NCBI GenBank assembly: GCA_003650305.1
Contig: QMOV01000005.1
Coordinates: 1 to 56,786 of the forward strand
Reading direction: 5' to 3'
DNA: 56,786 bases
DNA from: Bacteroidota bacterium
Lineage (GTDB): Bacteria > Bacteroidota > Bacteroidia > Flavobacteriales > Flavobacteriaceae
Shown here: positions 1 to 8,162 of the stretch, piece by piece
How positions within the stretch are numbered: the stretch's first letter is position 1
How the letters are laid out: each line of letters opens with the position of its first letter
Made by a program: the position numbers and the translations under genes
The notes under the pieces: generated by a model
The model's input: only the letters and a program-made list of their open reading frames with translations
Databases searched by the model: none
Told to the model about the DNA's origin: nothing

Positions 1-1416
1 TGGAACCAAATTTCAAGATGGCATGGAGGGATTGCGTCAGGGACGTCGGTTGTACATGCAGATCAACAGGCTATTGTATTTAGACCTGGAGCTGGAAATG
101 CTAATAAAGTAGTTTTTGGCACAGATGGAGGTGTGTTTTATAGCGACGATATAACTTTAGCAAGTGCAAGTACTACTGCTATTTCAGCTAGAAATAAAGA
201 TTATAATACGGTTCAATATTATTATGGAGATATTAGTTCTGCAATTAATGGAGCAGCAGATGATATAATTGGAGGAACGCAAGATAATGGTACACCAGCA
301 ATATATGATGGTGTTGCTGGAGCAAATCCATTTACAGATCTTACAGGTGGAGATGGAGGATATACAGAAATTGATGATGCTGGAGCATATATTATTACTG
401 CTTATCCTAATAATAATCATTATGTTATTGTTCCTCCAAGTACGTTTTATCAAATTTCATCAGGAACAGGAGGGAGTTTTATAAATGAAGGAGGATTGGA
501 TAAAAATTTAGATATTTTGTATTGTAATGCAAGTACAACTACACCTATCTATAGTATTGAAAGGAATGCAACTTTTACTGGTGGCGTACCAGGAATTGTA
601 AGAACTGCTTTATCGGATGCATTATTAAATGCATCACCAACTGCTTTTAAAGTATCACCTTTTACTGTAGGCTCCACTAAGTTATTTGTTGGTTTAAAAA
701 ATGGGAGGTTATTACGACTTGATACTGCAGATGGTGTTCCAACATGGAATAATATTTCTGGAGGAAGTTTTGTTGGTAGTATTTCAGATATTGAATTTGG
801 ACAAAATGAATTAGAAATATTTGTAACAATGCATAATTATGGTGTTACAAGTATTTGGTTTACTAGTGATGGAGGTACAACTTGGTCAAGTAAAGAAGGA
901 AATTTACCAGATCTTCCTGTAAAATGTATATTACAAAACCCATTACTTCCTAATGAAGTTATTATAGGTACAGAACTTGGTGTTTGGGCTACTGCAGATT
1001 ATACGCAGGTTAGTCCAGTTTGGATTCAATCTTATAACGGAATGAGTGATGTAACAGTATTAGATCTTGATGTAAGAACATCTGATAATGTTGTTTTAGC
1101 TACAACTCATGGAAGAGGTATGTTTACAAGCCAATTTACATCTACTCCATTAAGTTTAGATGATAATGATTTTACTAATAATTTAATTAAAGTCTTTCCA
1201 ACAATTTCTGATGGAAACTTTTCAGTTACTTCAAAAAATTCTTTAGGAATTGTTGATTTTGAAATATATACAATTAATGGTAAAAAAGTTTATAACTCTA
1301 AATTTGAACTTACAAATCTTCAAAAGAATTTTAATTTAGATTTAAATTCAGGATTGTATTTGCTTATTATTAAGGGAGATAATTTTAATGTAAGCAAAAA
1401 GATAGTTATTAAATAA
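1..1416 (+). CDS. T9SS-secreted beta-propeller protein, 3' part
   Basis: The reading frame is open from base 1, so the true start lies upstream; an internal GTG at 133 is not the start. The visible 471 residues contain sialidase/BNR-like propeller blades (TDGGVFYSDD near the left edge, then TSDGGTTWSS, and a last blade ending ATTHGRGMF). The final ~75 residues form a type A sorting domain of the type IX secretion system: KVFPTISDGNF, a beta-rich stretch, NGKKVYN, LNSGLYLLII, and a basic end. Such proteins are exported by Sec, moved over the outer membrane by T9SS and released or anchored at the surface. The substrate cannot be told; photosystem-assembly-like or glycoside hydrolase propellers are alternatives. 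A few small genes and then convergent dxs follow. Confidence 0.85.
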   Translation, partial: WNQISRWHGGIASGTSVVHADQQAIVFRPGAGNANKVVFGTDGGVFYSDDITLASASTTAISARNKDYNTVQYYYGDISSAINGAADDIIGGTQDNGTPAIYDGVAGANPFTDLTGGDGGYTEIDDAGAYIITAYPNNNHYVIVPPSTFYQISSGTGGSFINEGGLDKNLDILYCNASTTTPIYSIERNATFTGGVPGIVRTALSDALLNASPTAFKVSPFTVGSTKLFVGLKNGRLLRLDTADGVPTWNNISGGSFVGSISDIEFGQNELEIFVTMHNYGVTSIWFTSDGGTTWSSKEGNLPDLPVKCILQNPLLPNEVIIGTELGVWATADYTQVSPVWIQSYNGMSDVTVLDLDVRTSDNVVLATTHGRGMFTSQFTSTPLSLDDNDFTNNLIKVFPTISDGNFSVTSKNSLGIVDFEIYTINGKKVYNSKFELTNLQKNFNLDLNSGLYLLIIKGDNFNVSKKIVIK

Positions 1417-1505
1417 ACAATTAATGCATTTTATCGATATTATTTGTTTTTTATCGACTAATTGTCTAATTTTATCCCAATCTTAACCCAAAAAGGTTAA
1501 TTAAA

Positions 1506-1634
1506 ATGAAAAAAAACCTACTTGTTGCAATCGCTGTATTTTTATTCACGTTTGTTGTATTACTTGTCGTGAGCAATCTTTCTGATAAAGAAAATAATCA
1601 AGGCAATAAACAATATTATGTGGCAGATAAATAA
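1506..1634 (+). CDS. 42-aa single-span membrane protein
   Basis: ATG AAA AAA AAC start, then about 20 hydrophobic residues (LLVAIAVFLFTFVVLLVV) and a polar tail rich in Asn, Gln and Lys that ends YYVADK. It looks like a small inner-membrane protein with one span, or an uncleaved signal anchor. It sits 89 bp after the T9SS protein and 64 bp before a second gene of the same design. I do not recognise the family. Its reality rests on the codon-perfect hydrophobic segment and on the pairing with the next ORF. Confidence 0.5.
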   Translation: MKKNLLVAIAVFLFTFVVLLVVSNLSDKENNQGNKQYYVADK

Positions 1635-1698
1635 AATTTACAATGTTGGTATTATTATAATCACAATTAGTAATTAGTTGCTATTTAATTTTTTAATT

Positions 1699-1869
1699 AT
1701 GATTAAAAATAGAAACATCCAAATGGGATTATTAGTGTTTCTTATTACATTGATTGGATTAATTACTTTTGCAGAATTTTATCCAGAAGATAATTCGAAT
1801 GCATTAGAAAAACAATCTGAAAAGACAAATTTTAATGAGAGAGATAATTTAGAGATTGCTATTAAGTAA
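1699..1869 (+). CDS. 56-aa single-span membrane protein
   Basis: The frame can be read from a TTG at 1678, but the ATG at 1699 is the more natural start and gives 56 residues: a basic N-terminus (MIKNRNIQ), one membrane span (GLLVFLITLIGLITFAEF) and an acidic/polar tail. Like its 42-aa neighbour it would expose a short polar tail on one face of the membrane. Its last 21 bases overlap the 3' end of convergent dxs. Function unknown. Confidence 0.5.
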   Translation: MIKNRNIQMGLLVFLITLIGLITFAEFYPEDNSNALEKQSEKTNFNERDNLEIAIK

Positions 1870-3627
1870 GATTTCAATTTGTTTTTTTATTCCTTTGGCA
1901 TCTAAAGAGATTGACTCTTGTAGCTGTTGAATACTTCCGTGTTCAATAAAGATATTTGGTATGCCTAATAGTTTTATAATATTTTTGTAATTATAAACTG
2001 AAGCAAACTCTAGTATAGCACTGCCAAAACCACCTTTAATAGAGTTATCCTCTATTGTTATGATATACTTATGGAATTTAAAAAGGGTATGTAATAGGGT
2101 TTCATCTAAAGGTTTCACAAAACGCAAATCATAATGCGCTATATTATCTTTATCATCAAATAATTCAATAGCTTCATTTGCTTTTTTAGCGATAGTTCCT
2201 ACACTTAAAATTGCTAATATTCTACCTTCTTTTAATTGTACACCTTTACCAATTTTTATTTTAGAAAAAGGTTGCTTCCAATCAATTGTTACGCCACGTC
2301 CTCTAGGATATCTTATAGCAATAGGCAGGTCTAAACCTAATTGTGCTGTGTACATTATGTTTCGTAATTCTATTTCGTTTCTTGGCGCAAAAATGATAAG
2401 ATTAGGAATGCATCTTAAATACGATAAATCAAAAACACCATGATGAGTTGCACCATCTTCACCAACCAAACCTGCTCTATCTAAGCAAAAAATAACAGGA
2501 AGTTTTTGTAAGGCAACATCATGAATTACCTGATCGTAAGCACGTTGTAAAAATGTGGAATAAATATTACAAAACGGAATCAATCCTTGTGTAGCCATTC
2601 CTGCCGCAAGTGTTACTGCGTGTTGTTCGGCTATTCCAACATCAAAAGCACGATCTGGAATTTCTTTCATCATATATTTTAAAGAACTTCCTGTCGGCAT
2701 TGCAGGAGTTATACCTACAATCTTTTTATTTCGTTTTGCGAGTTCAACAATAGTATAACCAAAAACATCTTGATATTTTGGTTGCCTAAAGGCAGATTTG
2801 GCAAATAATTCTCCGGTTTCAGCATTAAATTTTCCAGGTGCATGATAGGTAACTTGGTCATCTTCGGCTTGTTTTAAGCCTTTTCCTTTTGTGGTTATTA
2901 TATGAAGAAATTTTGGTCCTTTTATTGATTTTAATCGTTCTAATTCTGAAATGATTTTATAAATATCATGACCATCTATTGGACCAGAATAATTAAAATT
3001 TAATGCTTCAAAGATGTTGTCTTGTTTTTGAGTTCCTTTTTTTACATTGGTTAAATACTGTTTTAATGCACCAACACTTGGGTCGATACCAATAGCATTA
3101 TCGTTTAAAATAACAAGCAAATTAGCATCTGTAACTCCAGCGTGATTTAACCCTTCAAAAGCCATTCCACTAGCGATAGAAGCATCTCCAATAATTGCAA
3201 TATGATGTTTTTTATAATCTCCTTTTAGTTTTGAAGCAATTGCCATACCTAATGCAGCCGAAATAGATGTTGATGAATGTCCAACACCAAAGGTGTCATA
3301 CTTACTTTCGCTACGTTTTGGAAAACCACTAATACCACCATATTGCCTATTTGTTTGGAATATTTCTTGACGACCAGTTAAAATTTTGTGACCATAGGCT
3401 TGATGGCCAACATCCCAAATAAGTAAATCTTCAGGTGTATTAAATACATAATGTAAAGCAACAGTAAGTTCAACTACACCTAAACTTGCACCCAAATGTC
3501 CTTCTTTTGTGGCTATTATATTAATAATAAATTCACGTAATTCTTGAACGAGTTGAGGTAACTCTTCAATATTGAGTTTGCGTAAATCTTTAGGTGAATT
3601 TATATGTTGAAGTAATTTTTTTTGCAC
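1849..3627 (-). CDS. dxs: 1-deoxy-D-xylulose-5-phosphate synthase
   Basis: Makes DXP from pyruvate and glyceraldehyde-3-phosphate, the first step of the MEP isoprenoid pathway and a source of thiamine and pyridoxal precursors; TPP enzyme of the cytosol. Visible: GHQAYGHKIL (residues 75-83), GHSSTSISAALG (116-127), the TPP-binding GDASIASG (147-154) with N175/N177, the catalytic Glu in GIAEQHAV (E334), and DRAGLVGEDGATHHG. 592 aa is normal for Bacteroidota. The start is GTG at 3627; no in-frame ATG exists nearby, and the N-terminus (QKKLLQHINSPKDLR) matches the family. A TACTTTTG box lies only 4 nt before the GTG. It is divergent from tadA, with 39 bp between the starts. The polyprenyl synthase at 22081 works further along the same pathway. 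Confidence 0.97.
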   Translation of the reverse strand: MQKKLLQHINSPKDLRKLNIEELPQLVQELREFIINIIATKEGHLGASLGVVELTVALHYVFNTPEDLLIWDVGHQAYGHKILTGRQEIFQTNRQYGGISGFPKRSESKYDTFGVGHSSTSISAALGMAIASKLKGDYKKHHIAIIGDASIASGMAFEGLNHAGVTDANLLVILNDNAIGIDPSVGALKQYLTNVKKGTQKQDNIFEALNFNYSGPIDGHDIYKIISELERLKSIKGPKFLHIITTKGKGLKQAEDDQVTYHAPGKFNAETGELFAKSAFRQPKYQDVFGYTIVELAKRNKKIVGITPAMPTGSSLKYMMKEIPDRAFDVGIAEQHAVTLAAGMATQGLIPFCNIYSTFLQRAYDQVIHDVALQKLPVIFCLDRAGLVGEDGATHHGVFDLSYLRCIPNLIIFAPRNEIELRNIMYTAQLGLDLPIAIRYPRGRGVTIDWKQPFSKIKIGKGVQLKEGRILAILSVGTIAKKANEAIELFDDKDNIAHYDLRFVKPLDETLLHTLFKFHKYIITIEDNSIKGGFGSAILEFASVYNYKNIIKLLGIPNIFIEHGSIQQLQESISLDAKGIKKQIEILLNSNL

Positions 3628-3631
3628 TGAG

Positions 3632-3639
3632 CAAAAGTA
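3632..3639 (-). promoter_or_regulatory. dxs -7 box (TACTTTTG)
   Basis: Perfect match to the Bacteroidota -7 consensus TAnnTTTG on the minus strand. Only 4 nt separate it from the dxs GTG, so transcription would begin at or next to the start codon. No clear -33 TTTG at ideal spacing. Confidence 0.5.
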
Positions 3640-3653
3640 CGCGTTTGAAATTG

Positions 3654-3661
3654 TATTTTTA
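3654..3661 (+). promoter_or_regulatory. tadA -7-like box (TATTTTTA)
   Basis: Seven of eight consensus-type positions (final G replaced by A), 5 nt before the tadA ATG. Part of a pattern seen at several genes in this window. Confidence 0.35.
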
Positions 3662-3666
3662 CAACA

Positions 3667-4116
3667 ATGAAAATTTCTTTAGACGATACCTATTTTATGA
3701 AAAAAGCGCTTCAAGAAGCTGAAGCAGCTTTTGAAAAAGGAGAAATTCCTGTTGGCGCAGTTATTGTTATTGAAAATAGAATAATTGCCAGAGCGCATAA
3801 TCTAACAGAAACGTTGAACGATGTGACTGCTCATGCCGAAATGCAGGCCATTACTGCTGCGGCTAATTTTTTAGGAGGAAAATATTTAATAAATTGTACA
3901 TTGTATGTTACTTTAGAGCCTTGCCAAATGTGTGCTGGAGCTTTGTATTGGAGCCAGATAAGCAATATAGTTTATGGCACTAAAGACGAACAAAGAGGTT
4001 GTACTACTATGGGAACAAAATTACACCCCAAAACTAAAATGAAAGGTGGTATTCTAGAAGCGGAAGCTTCAAAATTGCTAAAACAATTTTTTATTGAAAA
4101 ACGAAACTTGAATTAG
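3667..4116 (+). CDS. tadA: tRNA-specific adenosine deaminase (TadA family)
   Basis: Cytidine-deaminase-fold zinc enzyme expected to convert A34 to inosine in the tRNA-Arg(ACG) wobble position. Zinc and catalytic motifs are intact: HAE (H56, E58) and PCQMC (P85, C86, C89). The preceding GEIPVGAVIV and following GALYWSQIS segments are typical. 149 aa fits the family. A free nucleoside or guanine deaminase of the same fold cannot be fully excluded, but TadA is the best fit. Divergent from dxs; ends 5 bp before the convergent small membrane gene. Confidence 0.9.
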   Translation: MKISLDDTYFMKKALQEAEAAFEKGEIPVGAVIVIENRIIARAHNLTETLNDVTAHAEMQAITAAANFLGGKYLINCTLYVTLEPCQMCAGALYWSQISNIVYGTKDEQRGCTTMGTKLHPKTKMKGGILEAEASKLLKQFFIEKRNLN

Positions 4117-4120
4117 AAAC

Positions 4121-4354
4121 TTATTCCTTCCCTTCTTTATATTCTCTCATTTTCTCAAGATTTTTTTTAGTAAGCAAATAATCTTTTAGGTTTTTATCTT
4201 TCCATCTATAATAAGAAAACAATGGGAATACTATAATAAATAAACCTGCAACGCCAAAACCAATTAGTTGTTGAGAATATTCGGTATCAATGAGATAACC
4301 AGTAATTATGCTTCCTAATGATGCTAATGTTAATATAGCTATAAAGTATTTCAT
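4121..4354 (-). CDS. 77-aa two-span membrane protein
   Basis: Two hydrophobic segments (residues ~4-22 and ~32-48), then YYRWKDKNLKDYLL and a Lys/Glu-rich tail. The ATG overlaps the stop of the CLC gene in the arrangement TAATG, so translation is probably coupled. The pairing suggests a role with the transporter, but I know no function for it. Confidence 0.7.
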   Translation of the reverse strand: MKYFIAILTLASLGSIITGYLIDTEYSQQLIGFGVAGLFIIVFPLFSYYRWKDKNLKDYLLTKKNLEKMREYKEGKE

Positions 4355-6138
4355 TACTTGGTAAAGTTAATTAATTGCCTTCTGTATGCAGTAAGTAAAC
4401 GTGATTTTGAAATAAATCCGTAATATTTACCATCTTTAATTACAACCAAATTCCAAGCACCACTTCCTTTAAATTTATTTAAAATTTCTTCTGCAGAATC
4501 TTTTTTATAATAAATAATATCAGAAGCGCTGTGCATTAGACTTCTAACTTTTATGGTTTCGTATAAGTTTTTATCAAACATAATACTTCTAATATCATTA
4601 AGAGTTAGAATTCCTAAAAATTCATTGTTCTCATTTACAACAGGGAAATGATTACGCGATGATTTTGCTACGGCATTATTAACAACCTCACCCAAACTCA
4701 TTTCAGGGTAAAGAGAAATAAAATTAGTTTCAATAACCTTATCAATGTCTAATAACATAAGTACATTTTTGTCCTTGTCATGAGTAATGAGTTCACCTCG
4801 TTTAGCTAATTCAGACACATATATATTATGAGGAATATATTTTTTAGTAATTAAAAAAGAAATAGAAGCTACAATCATTAATGGAATAAAAAGTTCATAA
4901 CCACCAGTAATTTCAGCAATTAAAAAAATAGCTGTTAATGGTGCTTGTAAAACACCAGCCATTAGTCCAGCCATACCAACCATAGCAAAATTAGTTAATG
5001 ATAATTGGTGGTTAAATATATTGCTGTAATTTATAATCATTGCAAGAACATACCCTGAAATACTTCCTGTAAAAAGAGTTGGAGCAAAAACGCCTCCAAC
5101 ACCACCAGCTCCAAAAGTTAATGCCATTGCAATTACTTTAAATGTTACTAAACCAACAAGAAGTGCTATAATAATCCAAATATTATCAGAGACTGTATTA
5201 AAAACATTATTAGTGGTAACTTCGGCAATATTTCCTTTTAATACATTATTAACAGTCTCGAAACCTTCCCCAAAGAGAGGTGGAATAAAAAACACAATAA
5301 TCCCTATTATAACACCTCCAATTATTAATCGCTTGTATGGATTTTTAAACCGTTTAAAAAATGCATCAACAGCAAAATACATTTTGCTAAAGTAAATTGA
5401 AGCAATTGCAGAAGATATGCCAAGAAGGATATAAAATAAAACATCATTCAATTCAAATTTATCTTGTATTTGAAAATGGAGCAATACATCATCCCCAAAA
5501 AAGAAATATGAGGTTAATATTGCTGAAATAGAAGCTAATAATAAAGGCATCATTGAAGCAATAGTTAGCTCTAAACTAAAAATTTCTACAGCAAATATAA
5601 TGGCAGCAATAGGTGCTTTAAATATTGAGGACATTGCTCCAGCTGCTGCACAACCAATAAGTAATGTTCTTGCTGTTTGATTTAAGTGAAATAAACGCGC
5701 AAAATTAGAGCCTAAAGCTGCTCCTGTAGCAACAGTAGGACCTTCCAGTCCAACAGAGCCTCCAAATCCAACAGTTAATGGAGCTGTTATTAAAGAAGCC
5801 CACATTTGATACCTAGGCATAATTCCTTTTTGTTTTGAAATAGCATATAAGGTAGAAGGAATTCCGTGACCAACTTTTTTATTTATTATATATTTTATGG
5901 TAAGGAAAACAAACACTAAACCTATAATTGGGAATATAAAATAAAACACATGATGAATATCTTTTATAAATCCACCTTCAAGTAATTTCTGAATAAAATG
6001 TGTTAAGTTTTTTAAAGCGACCGCTCCAAGACCAGCTAACAAGCCAATTACTACACTTAAGATATAAATAAACTGCCTGTCAGGAATGTGTTTATATTTC
6101 CAAATTAAAAAGCGAGTTAATAGTGTTTTTTTTGGCAT
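4354..6138 (-). CDS. CLC-family chloride channel/transporter with CBS domains
   Basis: Inner-membrane anion transporter. Family motifs are present: GHGIP (90-94, for GSGIP), GLEGP with the gating glutamate E132, and GGVFAP. About ten or more membrane spans are followed from residue ~445 by two CBS domains, which in relatives bind adenine nucleotides. 594 aa fits CBS-bearing CLCs. The segment FKAPIAAIIFAVEI aligns with FNAPLAGILFIIEE of the E. coli exchanger. This puts Ile186 where the internal proton glutamate would be, so it may not be a classical 2Cl-/H+ antiporter. Translationally coupled to the following 77-aa gene. Confidence 0.9.
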   Translation of the reverse strand: MPKKTLLTRFLIWKYKHIPDRQFIYILSVVIGLLAGLGAVALKNLTHFIQKLLEGGFIKDIHHVFYFIFPIIGLVFVFLTIKYIINKKVGHGIPSTLYAISKQKGIMPRYQMWASLITAPLTVGFGGSVGLEGPTVATGAALGSNFARLFHLNQTARTLLIGCAAAGAMSSIFKAPIAAIIFAVEIFSLELTIASMMPLLLASISAILTSYFFFGDDVLLHFQIQDKFELNDVLFYILLGISSAIASIYFSKMYFAVDAFFKRFKNPYKRLIIGGVIIGIIVFFIPPLFGEGFETVNNVLKGNIAEVTTNNVFNTVSDNIWIIIALLVGLVTFKVIAMALTFGAGGVGGVFAPTLFTGSISGYVLAMIINYSNIFNHQLSLTNFAMVGMAGLMAGVLQAPLTAIFLIAEITGGYELFIPLMIVASISFLITKKYIPHNIYVSELAKRGELITHDKDKNVLMLLDIDKVIETNFISLYPEMSLGEVVNNAVAKSSRNHFPVVNENNEFLGILTLNDIRSIMFDKNLYETIKVRSLMHSASDIIYYKKDSAEEILNKFKGSGAWNLVVIKDGKYYGFISKSRLLTAYRRQLINFTK

Positions 6139-6142
6139 TTCA

Positions 6143-6150
6143 TAAAGCTA
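6143..6150 (-). promoter_or_regulatory. CLC gene -7-like box (TAGCTTTA)
   Basis: TAnnTTTA on the minus strand, 4 nt before the ATG at 6138. Same spacing as at dxs, the polyprenyl synthase gene and tatD. Weak on its own. Confidence 0.3.
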
Positions 6151-6183
6151 CTAAAAAATTCTGCAAGTTTCAGGGCTTAATAT

Positions 6184-7938
6184 TTAAGATTTTAAGTTTA
6201 GTCGTAAACTTAATTCTTCTAATTGTGTATTATCAATTTGCGATGGAGCGTCTATCATAATATCGCGACCTGAATTGTTTTTAGGGAAAGCAATAAAATC
6301 ACGAATGGTTTCTTGACCACCAAGTATTGCTACCAATCTATCTAAACCGAAAGCAAGTCCACCATGTGGAGGAGCACCATACTCGAAAGCGTTCATTAAA
6401 AACCCAAATTGAGCTTTAGCTTCTTCTTTGGTAAACCCTAAATAATCAAACATTAAAGCTTGGGTTTCTTTATCATGAATTCTTATTGATCCACCACCAA
6501 TTTCATTTCCATTTAAAACTAAATCGTAAGCATTGGCTTTTACATCTCCTGGGCTGGTTTTTAATAATTCAATTTGACCTGGTTTTGGTGATGTAAATGG
6601 ATGGTGCATTGCATGATAGCGCTCAGTATCTTCATCCCATTCTAAAAGCGGAAAATCTACAACCCAAAGTGGTGCAAACTCTTTAGGATTACGCAAGTCT
6701 AAACGTTCTGCTAATTCCATACGCAAAGCACTTAATTGTGCTCGCACTTTATTTTTTTCTCCTGAAAGCACACAAATTAAATCGCCTGATTTTGCTCGAG
6801 TTTTTTCTGCCCATTTAACTAAATCCTCTTGATCGTAAAATTTATCGATAGAAGATTTGTAGGTTCCGTCTTCTTTACAACGTACATAAATCATTCCTAA
6901 AGCTCCAACTTGAGGACGTTTAATCCAGTCAATTAATTTGTCTATTTCTTTTCTACTGTATGAATTTCCTCCTGGAACAGCAATACCAACTACTAATTCT
7001 GCTTGATTAAAAACGTTAAAATCTTTGTGTTGTGTAAAAGGGTTGAGTTCACCAAATTCCATCCCAAAACGAATATCAGGTTTGTCATTTCCATAACGTT
7101 GCATAGCTTCATCGTATGTCATTCTAGGAAATTTATCAATCTCTACACCATTAACTTCTTTTAATAAATGGCGTGTCAATCCTTCAAAGGCATTTAAAAT
7201 ATCTTCCTGTTCAACAAACGCCATTTCACAATCTATTTGAGTAAATTCCGGCTGTCTGTCTGCTCTTAAATCTTCATCCCTAAAACATTTTACGATCTGA
7301 AAATATTTGTCCAAACCACCAATCATAAGTAATTGCTTAAAGGTTTGTGGTGATTGTGGTAATGCGTAAAACTGACCTTCATTCATACGAGAAGGGACTA
7401 TAAAATCGCGGGCTCCTTCTGGCGTAGATTTTATTAAATAAGGTGTTTCTACTTCAATAAAACCTTCATTCGACAAATAATTGCGAACATGTTGAATAAC
7501 TTTATGACGAAATATTAAATTGTTTTTAACAGGGTTTCGTCTAATATCTAAATAGCGATATTTCATACGCAGCTCTTCTCCACCATCAGTATCATCTTCG
7601 ATTGTAAAAGGAGGTGTTAACGCTTCGTTTAAGACAATTAATTCTGTAACTAAAATTTCGATATCTCCAGTAGGAAGGTTAGGATTTTTAGAAGTACGCT
7701 TAATAACCGTTCCAGTTACTTGAATTACAAATTCCCTTCCAAGTGATTTAGCCTGCTCCATTATTGATTGAGACGAGCGTTCTTCATCAAAAATAAGTTG
7801 CGTAATACCATAGCGATCACGAAGGTCTATCCAAATCATAAATCCTTTATCACGAGTTTTTTGTACCCAACCAGAAAGAGTTACTTCTTTATTGATATGT
7901 GAATTTCTTAATTCACCACAAGTATGGCTTCTGAACAT
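6184..7938 (-). CDS. aspS: aspartyl-tRNA synthetase
   Basis: Charges tRNA-Asp; class IIb synthetase of the cytosol. An N-terminal OB-fold anticodon-binding domain ([20 protein letters not shown]) is followed by class II motif 2 ([18 protein letters not shown]), a bacterial GAD insert domain (about 280-410, GMEFGELN... KAPLWVVDF-type end) and motif 3 ([12 protein letters not shown]). 584 aa is the full bacterial length. Single gene, about 46 bp from the end of the CLC gene's leader. Confidence 0.98.
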   Translation of the reverse strand: MFRSHTCGELRNSHINKEVTLSGWVQKTRDKGFMIWIDLRDRYGITQLIFDEERSSQSIMEQAKSLGREFVIQVTGTVIKRTSKNPNLPTGDIEILVTELIVLNEALTPPFTIEDDTDGGEELRMKYRYLDIRRNPVKNNLIFRHKVIQHVRNYLSNEGFIEVETPYLIKSTPEGARDFIVPSRMNEGQFYALPQSPQTFKQLLMIGGLDKYFQIVKCFRDEDLRADRQPEFTQIDCEMAFVEQEDILNAFEGLTRHLLKEVNGVEIDKFPRMTYDEAMQRYGNDKPDIRFGMEFGELNPFTQHKDFNVFNQAELVVGIAVPGGNSYSRKEIDKLIDWIKRPQVGALGMIYVRCKEDGTYKSSIDKFYDQEDLVKWAEKTRAKSGDLICVLSGEKNKVRAQLSALRMELAERLDLRNPKEFAPLWVVDFPLLEWDEDTERYHAMHHPFTSPKPGQIELLKTSPGDVKANAYDLVLNGNEIGGGSIRIHDKETQALMFDYLGFTKEEAKAQFGFLMNAFEYGAPPHGGLAFGLDRLVAILGGQETIRDFIAFPKNNSGRDIMIDAPSQIDNTQLEELSLRLNLKS

Positions 7939-7960
7939 AGTTGTTGAAATAGTTAAGATG

Positions 7961-7968
7961 CAAATTTA
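7961..7968 (-). promoter_or_regulatory. aspS -7 box (TAAATTTG)
   Basis: Perfect TAnnTTTG on the minus strand, 22 nt before the aspS ATG. No good TTTG at -33. Confidence 0.45.
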
Positions 7969-8162
7969 AGGAAATAGTGATTAGATATATTGAATAATAA
8001 CCATTTTTTAAACATTTTTGTAATTAACAAGATGTTTTAATATAATACTATTTTTTGCAAAATAATTGATTGAATATTAATGATTTAGTAAAAAAATCAA
8101 CAAAAATTGTTGAATTTAACAAATTTTTTAGTTTTTTTGTGGAAACAGATAAAAATAAAACT

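Noticed and set aside
8049-8057. Promoter box for TonB receptor 1 (TATTTTTTG; TAATTTTTG at 12582-12590 for receptor 2)
   Set aside because: Both have three instead of two bases between TA and TTTG and no -33 at proper spacing; too weak to list as promoters.
8041-8160. Riboswitch upstream of the TonB receptors or aspS
   Set aside because: The intergenic DNA is AT-rich without the conserved cores of cobalamin, TPP or T-box elements.
8070-8162. N-terminal extension of TonB receptor 1 from a TTG (likewise 12588 for receptor 2, 40129 for exbB, 38074 for tatD, 21966 for TetR, 26623 for nosD)
   Set aside because: In each case the internal ATG opens directly onto a signal peptide or conserved N-terminus, and promoter boxes or intergenic-type DNA cover the extension.
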